Positions 1 through 8,091 of a stretch of 64,000 bases of DNA are shown here, in pieces. Under the pieces are notes generated by a model. The model saw only the letters and a list, made by a program, of their open reading frames with translations, did not search any database and was not told the origin of the DNA. The DNA is from Streptomyces sp. NBC_00249 (GTDB taxonomy: Bacteria; Actinomycetota; Actinomycetes; Streptomycetales; Streptomycetaceae). The position numbers were made by a program, and so were the translations under genes. Every line of letters starts with the position of its first letter. The first letter of the stretch is position 1. The stretch spans positions 806,001 through 870,000 of the forward strand of contig NZ_JAPEMV010000003.1 of assembly GCF_026342355.1 (NCBI RefSeq), read 5' to 3'.

Positions 1-2
1 TG

Positions 3-1163
3 CGGGTCGTCGTCGCCACCGCAGACTCCGGCGACCGCCGGCTCTCCGACGCCGTACGCGCGGCGGCCGACTCGGTGCTGACGGTGGAGACCAACGACCA
101 GGCCGCCCTCGAAGCGGCCGTGCTCGAACTGCACCGGGCCGAGCCGTTCGAGGCGGTGCTGCCGGGCTCCGACATCTATGTGACGGCGACCGCGCGCGTC
201 GCCGCGGCACTGGACCTGCCCGGCCTGCCCGTGGCGACCGTCGACCGGGTCCGGGACAAGAGCGTCATGCGGGCCGCAGTGGCGGAGGCCGGGCTGCGCA
301 CCCCGCGCTTCGCCCAGGCGACCACCGACGCCGAACTGCGCGCCGCGGCCGAACGGGTCGGCTTCCCCTGCGTGCTGAAGCCGGTCGCCTGCTCCGGCAG
401 CATCCACGTCAGCCGCGCCGACGACCTCGACCAGCTCACCGCCGCGTTCCAGCGGCTCGTGACCGACCCGGAGCCCGACATGGGCAAGCTGCACGAGCAC
501 CGGGTGCTCGTCGAAGAGTACGTCCAGGGCCCCGAGTTCAGTGCTGACGGCTACGTTCTGGAGAGCGGCGAGGTCATCGTCGTCGCCCTCAGCCGCACGC
601 TGCTCGGCCCCGAGCCCGACTTCGTGGAGCTGGGTCACCTCACCCCGGCCCTCGTCGACGACACCACCCTGAAGAGCGTCGAGGCGTACGTCGGCGACGT
701 CGTCCGCGCCGTCGGCATCACCAGCGGCCCCTTCCACTGCGAACTGCGCCTGGCCGCCGACGGTCCGGTGCTCATCGAGATCGGCGCCCGGCTGCCGGGC
801 GACCGGATCGTGGAGCTGCTGCGGCTCGTGACCGGCGTCAGCCTGCCCAGGGTGGCCGTCGCCACCGCGCTCGGAGTCGGCCTGGAGACGGCCGGCGCCT
901 TCGCGCGGCCGCAGGCCGAGAGCGCCGGCATCCGCTTCTTCTCCGCCGCGGGCCGCTCCTCGTACCAGGAGCTCACCGGGTGGCCCGAGCTGGAAGCACT
1001 GCCGGAAGTCACCGAGACCGCCGTGTACTTCGCGCCGGGTGAGACCATCCCGGGCGTCGAGGACTGCCGCTCGCGCCTCGGCCACGCCCTGTTCACCGCC
1101 GACTCGCCGCAGGGTGCCCTCGACCGCTGGCAGGCGCTCGGCGACCTCGTCGTCCCGGCCTGA
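3..1163 (+). CDS. ATP-grasp ligase, 5' end outside window
   Basis: The frame is open from the first bases of the window, so the N terminus is missing; 386 residues are visible. The central part has the ATP-grasp layout: VLKPVACSGS in the nucleotide-binding lid, VEEYVQGPEFSADGY on the grasp strand, and LIEIGARLPGD near the C terminus carrying the acidic Mg-binding residues. Such enzymes activate a carboxylate as acyl-phosphate and couple it to an amine, as in carnosine-synthase-like and dipeptide ligases. It lies 16 bases upstream of the lysine hydroxylase and in the same direction, so it probably belongs to that operon. I infer that it makes an amide or hydrazide bond to the N-N building block; its substrate cannot be read from sequence. 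Confidence 0.85.
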   Translation, partial: RVVVATADSGDRRLSDAVRAAADSVLTVETNDQAALEAAVLELHRAEPFEAVLPGSDIYVTATARVAAALDLPGLPVATVDRVRDKSVMRAAVAEAGLRTPRFAQATTDAELRAAAERVGFPCVLKPVACSGSIHVSRADDLDQLTAAFQRLVTDPEPDMGKLHEHRVLVEEYVQGPEFSADGYVLESGEVIVVALSRTLLGPEPDFVELGHLTPALVDDTTLKSVEAYVGDVVRAVGITSGPFHCELRLAADGPVLIEIGARLPGDRIVELLRLVTGVSLPRVAVATALGVGLETAGAFARPQAESAGIRFFSAAGRSSYQELTGWPELEALPEVTETAVYFAPGETIPGVEDCRSRLGHALFTADSPQGALDRWQALGDLVVPA

Positions 1164-1179
1164 CCTGGCGGATCCCACC

Positions 1180-2409
1180 ATGAACGCACACATAATTGAC
1201 TACGTGGCCGTCGGCATCGGCCCCGCAAACATGAGCCTCGCCGCCCTCGCGCATCCGGTCGAAGGGCTGCGCGGCGCCCACCTGGAACGCCGTGAGAGCT
1301 TCGCCTGGCACCCCGGACTTCTGCTGCCCGAGGCCACCCTCCAGGTCTCGCTGCTCAAGGACCTGGTGACGCTGGTAGACCCGACCAGTCCCTTCTCGTT
1401 CCTGTCGTTCCTCGCGAGTGAGGGCCGGCTCTACCGGTTCCTGGCCGCGGACTTCCCGGCCGTCCTGCGCGCCGAGTTCAACCAGTACCTCCAGTGGGTC
1501 GCCGGGCGGCTGCCGAGCCTGACCTTCGGGGCGGACGTACGCAGTGTGGACTTCCACGACGGGGCCTTCCACCTCCGTACCGGCGAGCACGATGTGACGG
1601 CACGTCATCTCGTGCTCGGCACGGGGCTCACCCCGTCCGTTCCCGAGCCGTTCCGCCCCTTCCTCGGCCCCACCGTCTTCCACTCCGGGGAGTTCCTGCT
1701 GCGGGCCCCCGAGGTGACCGGACGGCGGGTCGTCGTGGTCGGCGGCGGCCAGAGCGGCGCGGAGATCGTGCGCCACCTGGCGGCCGACGCGGCTCCCGAG
1801 AGCATCACCTGGGTCAGCCGGCGCTCGTCGTTCCTGCCGATGGACGACTCGCCGTTCGCCAACGACCTCTACACGCCCGACTACGTACGCCGCTTCCACG
1901 CGCTGCCCGCCGACCACAAGGCCCGGCTCCTGGAGCGGCAGAAGTACACCAGTGACGGCATCGACCTCCAAGTCCTGCAGGACATCTACCGGTTGAGCTA
2001 CCGCGACGAGTTCATCGAGAACAACCCCGGCAGGCTGCGCTTCCTGGCGGACAGCGCGGTCACCGCGATCGAGGGTGGCCCCGACGAATGGAAGCTCGTC
2101 GTCGAGTCCTCGGGCCCGGACGCACCCGCCGTGCTCGCCGCCGACATCGTGATCCTGAGCACCGGATACGCCTACGCGCTGCCGGACTTCATGGCACCGC
2201 TGGACGCGCGGCTGCGGCGGGACGGCGGGAAGCTCGTCGTCGGCGACGACTTCTCGGTCGCATGGGACGGGCCTGCGGAGAACCGGATCTACCTCCAGAA
2301 CGGCGCCCGGCACTCCTGGGGCGTCGCCGATCCCAATCTCAGCCTGCTCGCCTGGCGCAGCGCGGTCATCCTCAACAGCATGCTCGGTGAGACGAGGTAT
2401 CCGGTATGA
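1180..2409 (+). CDS. Lysine/ornithine N-monooxygenase family, probable L-lysine N6-hydroxylase
   Basis: 409 residues, the usual length for the IucD/SidA/PvdA flavoprotein family. Visible landmarks are the FAD motif GIGPAN at 12-17, the NADPH motif GGGQSGAE near 188, and the C-terminal STGY near 327. These enzymes hydroxylate the side-chain amine of lysine or ornithine using FAD, NADPH and O2. The start chosen is the ATG of MNAHIID; an in-frame ATG at 1039 would run through the preceding gene. The stop overlaps the cupin start by four bases. With cupin, amine oxidase and MetRS-like neighbours this matches the hydrazine-forming set in which N6-hydroxylysine is the N-N bond precursor (Spb38 of the s56-p1 pathway), so I favour lysine over ornithine. 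Confidence 0.9.
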   Translation: MNAHIIDYVAVGIGPANMSLAALAHPVEGLRGAHLERRESFAWHPGLLLPEATLQVSLLKDLVTLVDPTSPFSFLSFLASEGRLYRFLAADFPAVLRAEFNQYLQWVAGRLPSLTFGADVRSVDFHDGAFHLRTGEHDVTARHLVLGTGLTPSVPEPFRPFLGPTVFHSGEFLLRAPEVTGRRVVVVGGGQSGAEIVRHLAADAAPESITWVSRRSSFLPMDDSPFANDLYTPDYVRRFHALPADHKARLLERQKYTSDGIDLQVLQDIYRLSYRDEFIENNPGRLRFLADSAVTAIEGGPDEWKLVVESSGPDAPAVLAADIVILSTGYAYALPDFMAPLDARLRRDGGKLVVGDDFSVAWDGPAENRIYLQNGARHSWGVADPNLSLLAWRSAVILNSMLGETRYPV

Positions 2410-2783
2410 CCGCCCGTCAGGTCACGCAGTTCCAGGCCGATGCGGTCGGCGTCCTGGTCCCCTTCGGTCCGACCGAAGTGGAACCCGACGGAGTGACCGT
2501 CGCCGAGGCGGACTTCGCCCGTTCGGTCTTCCCCCGCGTGCCGTTCAAGACGGCCCGCTTCACCGTGCCGCCGGGCGGGACCAGCTCGCCCGACCAGCAC
2601 GCGGTCCAGGAGATCTGGGTGGTCCACGCCGGATCAGGCACCCTGGAGGTGGACGGCGAACGGTCGCTCGTCGGGCCCGGCTCCCTGGTGGGCTTCGCCT
2701 CGCAGGCCGTCCACGAGATCTTCGCCGACCAGGGCGAGGAACTGGTCATCTACTCCTTCTGGTGGTCGGCGCCCGATGAGTGA
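2406..2783 (+). CDS. Stand-alone small cupin, predicted N-N bond-forming partner
   Basis: 125-residue single-domain cupin. Likely metal ligands are His65 and Glu69 (in DQHAVQEIW) and His103 (in QAVHEIF), with the conserved Gly/Pro turn GPGSLVGF between them. In known hydrazine-forming enzymes (Spb40-type) a zinc cupin domain is fused to a MetRS-like domain and rearranges the ester of glycine and N6-hydroxylysine into N6-(carboxymethylamino)lysine. Here the cupin is a separate gene, separated from the MetRS-like gene by the oxidase. Translational coupling is tight: ATGA overlap with the hydroxylase and eight-base overlap with the oxidase. The role is inferred from context. Confidence 0.8.
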   Translation: MTARQVTQFQADAVGVLVPFGPTEVEPDGVTVAEADFARSVFPRVPFKTARFTVPPGGTSSPDQHAVQEIWVVHAGSGTLEVDGERSLVGPGSLVGFASQAVHEIFADQGEELVIYSFWWSAPDE

Positions 2784-3879
2784 GCGCACCACCGGGACCG
2801 GTGAGGCGCCCCACTACGACCTCGCCGTCCTCGGCGCGGGCGCGGTCGGCGCCCTCGCCGCGTACTACGCCGTGCGCCGGGACCAGGGCCGCCGCGTCGC
2901 CGTGATCACGCACGCCGGACGGGGGACGGGCGCGACCCGTCTCTCGGCCGGGTTCGACACGCCCACGGGGCACAACCCGGCCCAGCGCGCCCTGGCCGCC
3001 CGCAGCACCGCGCTCTTCGACGAGCTCGCCGCCGGACTCGGCGACGCCGGACGCACGCCGGTCGACGTCCGCTGGCTGGTGGCGCGCGAGAACACGGCCG
3101 CGCTCGACGCGACCATGGCCGACGGCGGCCGCACCCGCCCGGTCACCGGGGAGCAGCGGGCCCTGCTCGACCGGACGTTCCCCGGGCTCGCCCACGGCGG
3201 CCACGAAGTCCTGCTGGCCACCGCACCCATGACGGCAGGTCAGCCCCAATGGCTCGCCGACCGGCTTCTCGACGAGGTCCTCGGCCGCCCGGACAACACC
3301 CTCCTGGAGGGCTTCCGGGTCACCGAAGTACGCCGTACGGGCGGGCGCGTCGAACTGGTCGCCGCCGACGGCAGCCGGATCACCGCCGCCAAGGCGGTCC
3401 TCGCGCCCGGCCCCTGGGTCCTCGACGGCCCCGTGGCGGCGGCGGCCCGCGAGCGCGGGGCCCGGGTCAAGAAGGTGGTGGCGTTCCACATCATGACGCC
3501 GCCCCCGCCGGGCGCCCCGGCACTCGTCCTGGAGGACGCCGACGCCTTCCTGCTGCCCCACCACCCCGGCGGCCACTGGATCTTCAGCATCACCTCACCC
3601 GACTGGGACCGGGGCCCCGACGAACCGCTCGCCATCGACGCCCGCGACCGGGAACTCGCCCGAGCCCTGCTCGCCCGGCACGTACCGGGTTTCCTGCCGC
3701 ACCTGCTCGGCGGCCGCGTCTTCAGCGACTGCTTCACCCCCGGCCACCTGCCGGTCGTGGACACGGTCGGCGGTGACGACGTGGTCATGGCCATCGGCGG
3801 CTCCGGCTCCGGCTACCGACTCGCCCCGGCCATGGCCGAGGACGCACTGAACCTGCTCGATCGGAGAACGCGAACATGA
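2776..3879 (+). CDS. FAD-dependent amine/amino-acid oxidase (DAO family)
   Basis: 367 residues. The N-terminal dinucleotide-binding motif GAGAVG is at 20-25, and the C-terminal FAD-contact region reads GGSGSGYRLAP. The overall pattern is that of glycine oxidase/sarcosine oxidase-like DAO proteins. In the s56-p1 route the equivalent enzyme (Spb39) oxidatively cleaves N6-(carboxymethylamino)lysine, releasing hydrazinoacetate and a lysine-derived semialdehyde. Overlaps at both ends with cupin and MetRS-like genes imply one transcript. An alternative is simple oxidation of a secondary amine in the final product. Confidence 0.85.
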   Translation: MSERTTGTGEAPHYDLAVLGAGAVGALAAYYAVRRDQGRRVAVITHAGRGTGATRLSAGFDTPTGHNPAQRALAARSTALFDELAAGLGDAGRTPVDVRWLVARENTAALDATMADGGRTRPVTGEQRALLDRTFPGLAHGGHEVLLATAPMTAGQPQWLADRLLDEVLGRPDNTLLEGFRVTEVRRTGGRVELVAADGSRITAAKAVLAPGPWVLDGPVAAAARERGARVKKVVAFHIMTPPPPGAPALVLEDADAFLLPHHPGGHWIFSITSPDWDRGPDEPLAIDARDRELARALLARHVPGFLPHLLGGRVFSDCFTPGHLPVVDTVGGDDVVMAIGGSGSGYRLAPAMAEDALNLLDRRTRT

Positions 3880-5507
3880 GCCTGCTGACCGGGGACACGC
3901 ACACCCCCCGGCACTACCTCCTGGTGCCGCCCGAGGCCACGCCCAACGGCCCCCTGCACCTCGGCCACATCGGCGGCCCCTTCCTGTGGTCGGACATGAT
4001 CGCGCGGCATCTGCGGGTCCGGGGCGACCTGCCGTTGGTGATCACCGGCAGCGATGTGTACGAGTCGTACGTGACGCTCAGGGCGCACGCCGAGGACTCC
4101 ACGCCCGGCGAGGTCGCCGCCCGCTACGGACAGCGCATCCAGGACGACCTGGCCGCGCTGCGCATCGGCATCGACGCGTTCATCGTCCCCGATCAGCAGC
4201 CCTGGCGAGAGCAGTTCGAGCAGGAGGTCGCCGCCTCGATCGAGCGGCTGACGGGCCGGGGCGCGGTGCTGACACGCACCGAGCGCGTGCCCTACTGCAC
4301 GGCGTCGGACCGCTGGGTGGTGGGCGGCTGGCTCCAGGGCCGCTGCCCCGAGTGCGGTGCGGGCATCGCCAGTTACTTCTGCGAGGAGTGCAGTGCGCAC
4401 TTCCTGCCCGAGTCGGTCGTCGAGCCGCGCCCCCTGCTCGAGGAGGGGCCGCTGACCTGGCGGGAGATCTCCAGCCTCTTCCTGCGGCTGCCGGACCGCG
4501 ACCTCCTGGACGGCACGCTCGTGGACCTGGGCGTCGCCGACCGCTACCGGGCGACCGTGGCGCGCTTCCTGGAGCGCGACGGCCTGACCGTACGGCTGAG
4601 CGCCCCGCAGACGTGGGGACTTCCGCTGCCCGCCGCCGAACCGGACGTGCCGCGCGCCCTCTTCCCGTACGCCGGGATCTTCATGTTCGCCCGCCTCGCC
4701 GGCGCCGTCCACGGCCGGCTCTCCGGCACCGGCGTGAACGCCTTCGACCCCGACTCCGGGGTCACCACCATCACCACCCTGGGGATCGACAACGTGATCC
4801 CCACCCTGGTCTCGATCGTCGGCACCAGCCTGCTGCACGGCGACATGAAGCCGTACGACCGGTGCCTGATCAACAACTTCTACCGGCTGGCCGGGCGGAA
4901 GTTCTCCACCAGCGCCCGGCACGCCATCTGGGCGGCCGACATCGCCGCCTCGCCCGCGATCGGCGTGGACACCGTCCGGTACTACCTCGCCGGGGCCGAT
5001 CTGGAGTCCGGGGCGGCGAGCTTCGAGACGGCGGACTTCCTTCGGACCGCGAACGCCACGCTCGCCGAGGGCCTCGGCAAGCGGATCGACGCCGCCTGGA
5101 GCCGGCTGCCCGAGGGGCCGCCGCAGGCGCCCGCCCCGGCCGTCGCCGACCTCCTGGAATCCCTGCTCGCCGAGCAGTCCGCGGCGCTCGACGGCGCCCG
5201 TGTCTCGACCCGGCGCGCGGTCGCGGCGCTCGACCGCTGGTGCGCCGACGACGCGGTCGCCCACGCGGCCGAGGACGGCGCCTACTGGTGGCTCAAGGGC
5301 CTGTCCCTGCTGGCGTTCCCGGTGATGCCGGACCTCGCCGAGCTCGTCTGGCAGAGTCTCGGCGGCGCCGGAGAGCCCCGCGCGGCGGCCTTCCTCGCCA
5401 GGACCCCGGCCCACCGTGACCGGCCCGCGCCCGGCTTCGGCCGGGTGAGCGCCGCCGATCTCGACGCCTGCCTTCCCGACACCCTGCGACCGGGAGCGGA
5501 CGCGTGA
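3876..5507 (+). CDS. Methionyl-tRNA synthetase-like amino acid-activating enzyme
   Basis: 543 residues, class I aminoacyl-tRNA synthetase fold. The HIGH-type motif is HLGH at 28-31, the KMSKS-type motif is KFSTS at 342-346, and a zinc knuckle is formed by Cys157, Cys160, Cys169 and Cys172. It sits inside a biosynthetic operon rather than with translation genes. In hydrazine biosynthesis the homologous MetRS-like domain adenylates glycine and transfers it to N6-hydroxylysine; that domain normally has a cupin fused to it, which is absent here. The start overlaps the oxidase stop (ATGA) and the stop overlaps the next start (GTGA). A housekeeping or resistance MetRS is unlikely given the setting and atypical signature motifs. 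Confidence 0.85.
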   Translation: MSLLTGDTHTPRHYLLVPPEATPNGPLHLGHIGGPFLWSDMIARHLRVRGDLPLVITGSDVYESYVTLRAHAEDSTPGEVAARYGQRIQDDLAALRIGIDAFIVPDQQPWREQFEQEVAASIERLTGRGAVLTRTERVPYCTASDRWVVGGWLQGRCPECGAGIASYFCEECSAHFLPESVVEPRPLLEEGPLTWREISSLFLRLPDRDLLDGTLVDLGVADRYRATVARFLERDGLTVRLSAPQTWGLPLPAAEPDVPRALFPYAGIFMFARLAGAVHGRLSGTGVNAFDPDSGVTTITTLGIDNVIPTLVSIVGTSLLHGDMKPYDRCLINNFYRLAGRKFSTSARHAIWAADIAASPAIGVDTVRYYLAGADLESGAASFETADFLRTANATLAEGLGKRIDAAWSRLPEGPPQAPAPAVADLLESLLAEQSAALDGARVSTRRAVAALDRWCADDAVAHAAEDGAYWWLKGLSLLAFPVMPDLAELVWQSLGGAGEPRAAAFLARTPAHRDRPAPGFGRVSAADLDACLPDTLRPGADA

Positions 5508-6751
5508 CCGACCGGACCACACCGCTGTACGTCGTCCTCAACCGCTCCGGCGACGAGTTCGGCGAATACCACCGCTTCCTCGACGGCCACCCCTGCCGGA
5601 TGGTGTACCTCACCACGCCCGGCGGGCTGCCCGCGCTCGACCAGGACGGGGCGACCGAGGTCCATGTGCGCGACAGCCTCGACCACGACGACCTGCAGCC
5701 CCTCGTACGGGAGATCACGGACCGGCACGGCACGCCCGAGGCCGTCTTCGGCCAGTCCGAGTACGACATCCTGACGGCCGCCCGGCTCTCGGCCGCACTC
5801 GGCGTCCCAGGCGGCTACGGCCTCGACCTCGTCCAGCGGTTCAAGGACAAGCCCGCCATGAAGAGCGCGGTGGGCGCGGCCGGACTGCGGGTTCCCCGGT
5901 TCCGGAGCCTCGACGACGCGCCCTCGGCGGAGGCGGTCGTCGACGCCCTCGGCGGTCTGCCCCTGGTCCTCAAGCCGCGCGCCGCGGCGGGCTCCCAGGG
6001 AGTCACGGTCGTCCACAGCACCGACGAACTGCGCGACGCGCTGGGGGGCGTCGACCCCGAGGCGTACGAGTGCGAGGAGTACGTCGACGGGGACATCTTC
6101 CACGTCGACGGCGTCCGCCGCTCCGGCCGCCTCCACTTCGTCACCGCCTCCCAGTACGTCCACACCTGCCTGGACTACGCGCACGGCCGCCCGCTGGGCT
6201 CGGTCCTGCTCGACCCGGGCCCCCAGCGCGACGAGCTCACCACGTTCGCCGACCGCTGTCTGCGGGCGCTCGGGCTGCGCGACGGGGCGTTCCACCTGGA
6301 GGCGATCCGACGTCCGGGGGGCGAGCTGGTGTTCCTGGAGGTCGGGCTGCGGCCGGGCGGCGCGCAGGTGCCGTTCCTGCACGTCGACCTCTACGGCATC
6401 GACCTGTTCGCCGAGGCGTTCCGGGCGGCCCTGGGCCTGCCCCCGCTGTGGCAGCCGTCCGAACCGGTCGGGCCCCGGGCCGGCGGCTGGCTCATCTACC
6501 CCGCCCCGCGCGAGCTGCCCGGACGGGTCGTCGCGCGCACCTCGCCCGGGTCGGCCGTCCCCGAGGTCTACCACGAGGAACTGCCCGCGATCGGCCAGAT
6601 CATGACCGGGCCCGGCAGCTATGACGAGGGCTGCGGGATCTTCCGGTTCCGAGGGCGGAGCGCCGCCGGGGTCCGCGCCGCCGTGCACACCGCGATGGAG
6701 GTGTACGGGCTGCGGACCGAGCGGGCCGAGGGAGCTGAGCCGCATGGCTGA
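5504..6751 (+). CDS. ATP-grasp ligase
   Basis: 415 residues, GTG start overlapping the upstream stop. The ATP-grasp core is visible: LPLVLKPRAAAGSQG in the ATP lid, ECEEYVDGDIFHVDG on the grasp strand, and FHLEA and FLEVGLRPGG for Mg2+/catalysis. The N-terminal 110 residues form the pre-ATP-grasp fold. It is distinct from the first ligase of the operon, so the pathway probably makes two amide or hydrazide bonds, for example joining hydrazinoacetate to one amino acid at each end. The 3' end overlaps the exporter gene by eight bases. Substrate unknown. Confidence 0.85.
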   Translation: MTDRTTPLYVVLNRSGDEFGEYHRFLDGHPCRMVYLTTPGGLPALDQDGATEVHVRDSLDHDDLQPLVREITDRHGTPEAVFGQSEYDILTAARLSAALGVPGGYGLDLVQRFKDKPAMKSAVGAAGLRVPRFRSLDDAPSAEAVVDALGGLPLVLKPRAAAGSQGVTVVHSTDELRDALGGVDPEAYECEEYVDGDIFHVDGVRRSGRLHFVTASQYVHTCLDYAHGRPLGSVLLDPGPQRDELTTFADRCLRALGLRDGAFHLEAIRRPGGELVFLEVGLRPGGAQVPFLHVDLYGIDLFAEAFRAALGLPPLWQPSEPVGPRAGGWLIYPAPRELPGRVVARTSPGSAVPEVYHEELPAIGQIMTGPGSYDEGCGIFRFRGRSAAGVRAAVHTAMEVYGLRTERAEGAEPHG

Positions 6752-8021
6752 GGCACGCCGGTACGGCATGCTGCACGCCTGGTTCCGGGAGATCCTTCCG
6801 GCCGCCGGGAACGCGCGCAGACTCGGCGTCCTCACGCTCATCCAGTCCCTGGGGCTCGGGGTGTTCCTCACCTCCAGCGCCGTCTTCTTCACCCGGACCA
6901 TCGGCATCCCCGCCCAGCGGGTGGGCCTCGCCCTGTCGGTCGCCGGGCTCTGCGGTCTGGTCTGCACCGTGCCCATCGGCCGACTCGCGGACCGGCTCGG
7001 CGCGGGCCGGGTACTCACCGTCAACTTCCTGCTCGCGGCCGTCGGCTTCACCACGTACTGCCTGGTGGACGGCTTCGCCGCGTTCCTCGCGGTCGCCTGC
7101 GCCATCGCGGTCCTGGAGACCTCGGCGGGCGCGCTCCAGGCGTCGCTCACCGACGCGCTGGTGGGCGAGGCGGAACGGGTCAGGGTGAGCGCGCAGATGC
7201 GCAGCCTGTTCAACCTGGGCTTCCTCGGCGGCGCCGCGCTGGCCGGAGCCGCCATCGCGGCCGGCACCTCGACCGCCCTGTACGCCACGGTCCTCGCCAA
7301 CGCCGCCCTCCAGTTGGTCTCCGTCGCCGTGCTGCTCGGAATGCGGCTGCCCGCGGGCGCCGGGCCCCGGGCCGCCGCCGCCGAGGCGCCGGGCGGGGTG
7401 CTGCGCAGCGCCGCGCTGCGGGACGTGCGCTATGTGGCGGTCGCGCTGGTGTGCGGCGCCCTGGAGCTGTACCACCCGTTGCTGACGGTCGGTCTGCCGC
7501 TATGGATCGTCACCGGCACCGACGCGCCCGCGCTGCTGGTGTCCGGGCTGCTGATCCTGGACACCGTCCTGGTGCTGTTGTTCCAGGTCACGGTCAGCAA
7601 GGGCGCGCGTACCCCGGCGGCAGCGGCACGTATGCTGCGCTGGGCGGGGTGGGCACTGGGGGCGTCCTGCCTGGTCTTCGCGGTGAGCGGGGGACACGGT
7701 GCGCTCCTGGACAGCGCGGCCCTGCTGGGCGGCGCGCTGGTGCTCGTCCTCGGCGAGCTGTACCAGGCGTCGGCGAGCTGGGGCCTGTCCTTCGGGCTCG
7801 CTCCGGCGGGCCGGCAGGGGGAGTACCAGGCGGTGTTCTCCCTGGGGCGCGGGCTCCAGCAGTTCGCCGGGCCGTGGCTGATGACCTCCCTGGTCGTCGG
7901 CACGGCGGCGACCGGCTGGCTGGTCCTCGCGGCGCTCTTCGCCCTGCTCGGGCTCGCCGCGCCGCCGTTGGTGCGCGGCCTGGAGAAGGCCCGAGCGCGG
8001 ACGGAGCCGGCGCCGGCCTGA
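6744..8021 (+). CDS. MFS exporter of the hydrazine cluster
   Basis: 425 residues, hydrophobic throughout, about 12 membrane segments, with the MFS signature GRLADRLGAGR in the loop between helices 2 and 3. The ATG at 6744 was chosen because it lies about nine bases after GGGAG; a later Met at 6768 is possible. It overlaps the ATP-grasp gene and is the last tightly coupled gene, as expected for product export and self-resistance. It is clearly related to the exporter at 31095-32315 (shared pattern RSLFNLGF / RSVFNVGF, GELYQ / GELWQ, and GEYQAVF / GEYLGAF), which belongs to the RiPP-like cluster. Confidence 0.85.
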   Translation: MAEARRYGMLHAWFREILPAAGNARRLGVLTLIQSLGLGVFLTSSAVFFTRTIGIPAQRVGLALSVAGLCGLVCTVPIGRLADRLGAGRVLTVNFLLAAVGFTTYCLVDGFAAFLAVACAIAVLETSAGALQASLTDALVGEAERVRVSAQMRSLFNLGFLGGAALAGAAIAAGTSTALYATVLANAALQLVSVAVLLGMRLPAGAGPRAAAAEAPGGVLRSAALRDVRYVAVALVCGALELYHPLLTVGLPLWIVTGTDAPALLVSGLLILDTVLVLLFQVTVSKGARTPAAAARMLRWAGWALGASCLVFAVSGGHGALLDSAALLGGALVLVLGELYQASASWGLSFGLAPAGRQGEYQAVFSLGRGLQQFAGPWLMTSLVVGTAATGWLVLAALFALLGLAAPPLVRGLEKARARTEPAPA

Positions 8022-8091
8022 GCTGACCGGCCGGCGCCCGTCCGGACCACATGTGTCACACCCGTACGAACGAAACAAGTGAGCGAGCACC

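Noticed and set aside
1093..2313. 406-codon - strand frame opposite the lysine hydroxylase
   Set aside because: No motifs; the opposite strand has all flavoprotein signatures.
3876..5507. Housekeeping or antibiotic-resistant methionyl-tRNA synthetase
   Set aside because: Its embedding between oxidase and ATP-grasp genes, with overlaps on both sides and a cupin and lysine hydroxylase nearby, fits hydrazine biosynthesis better.
3813..7475. Long open frames on the - strand opposite the hydrazine operon
   Set aside because: They are Arg/Gly/Ala/Pro-rich shadows of the + strand genes, without ribosome binding sites or motifs.
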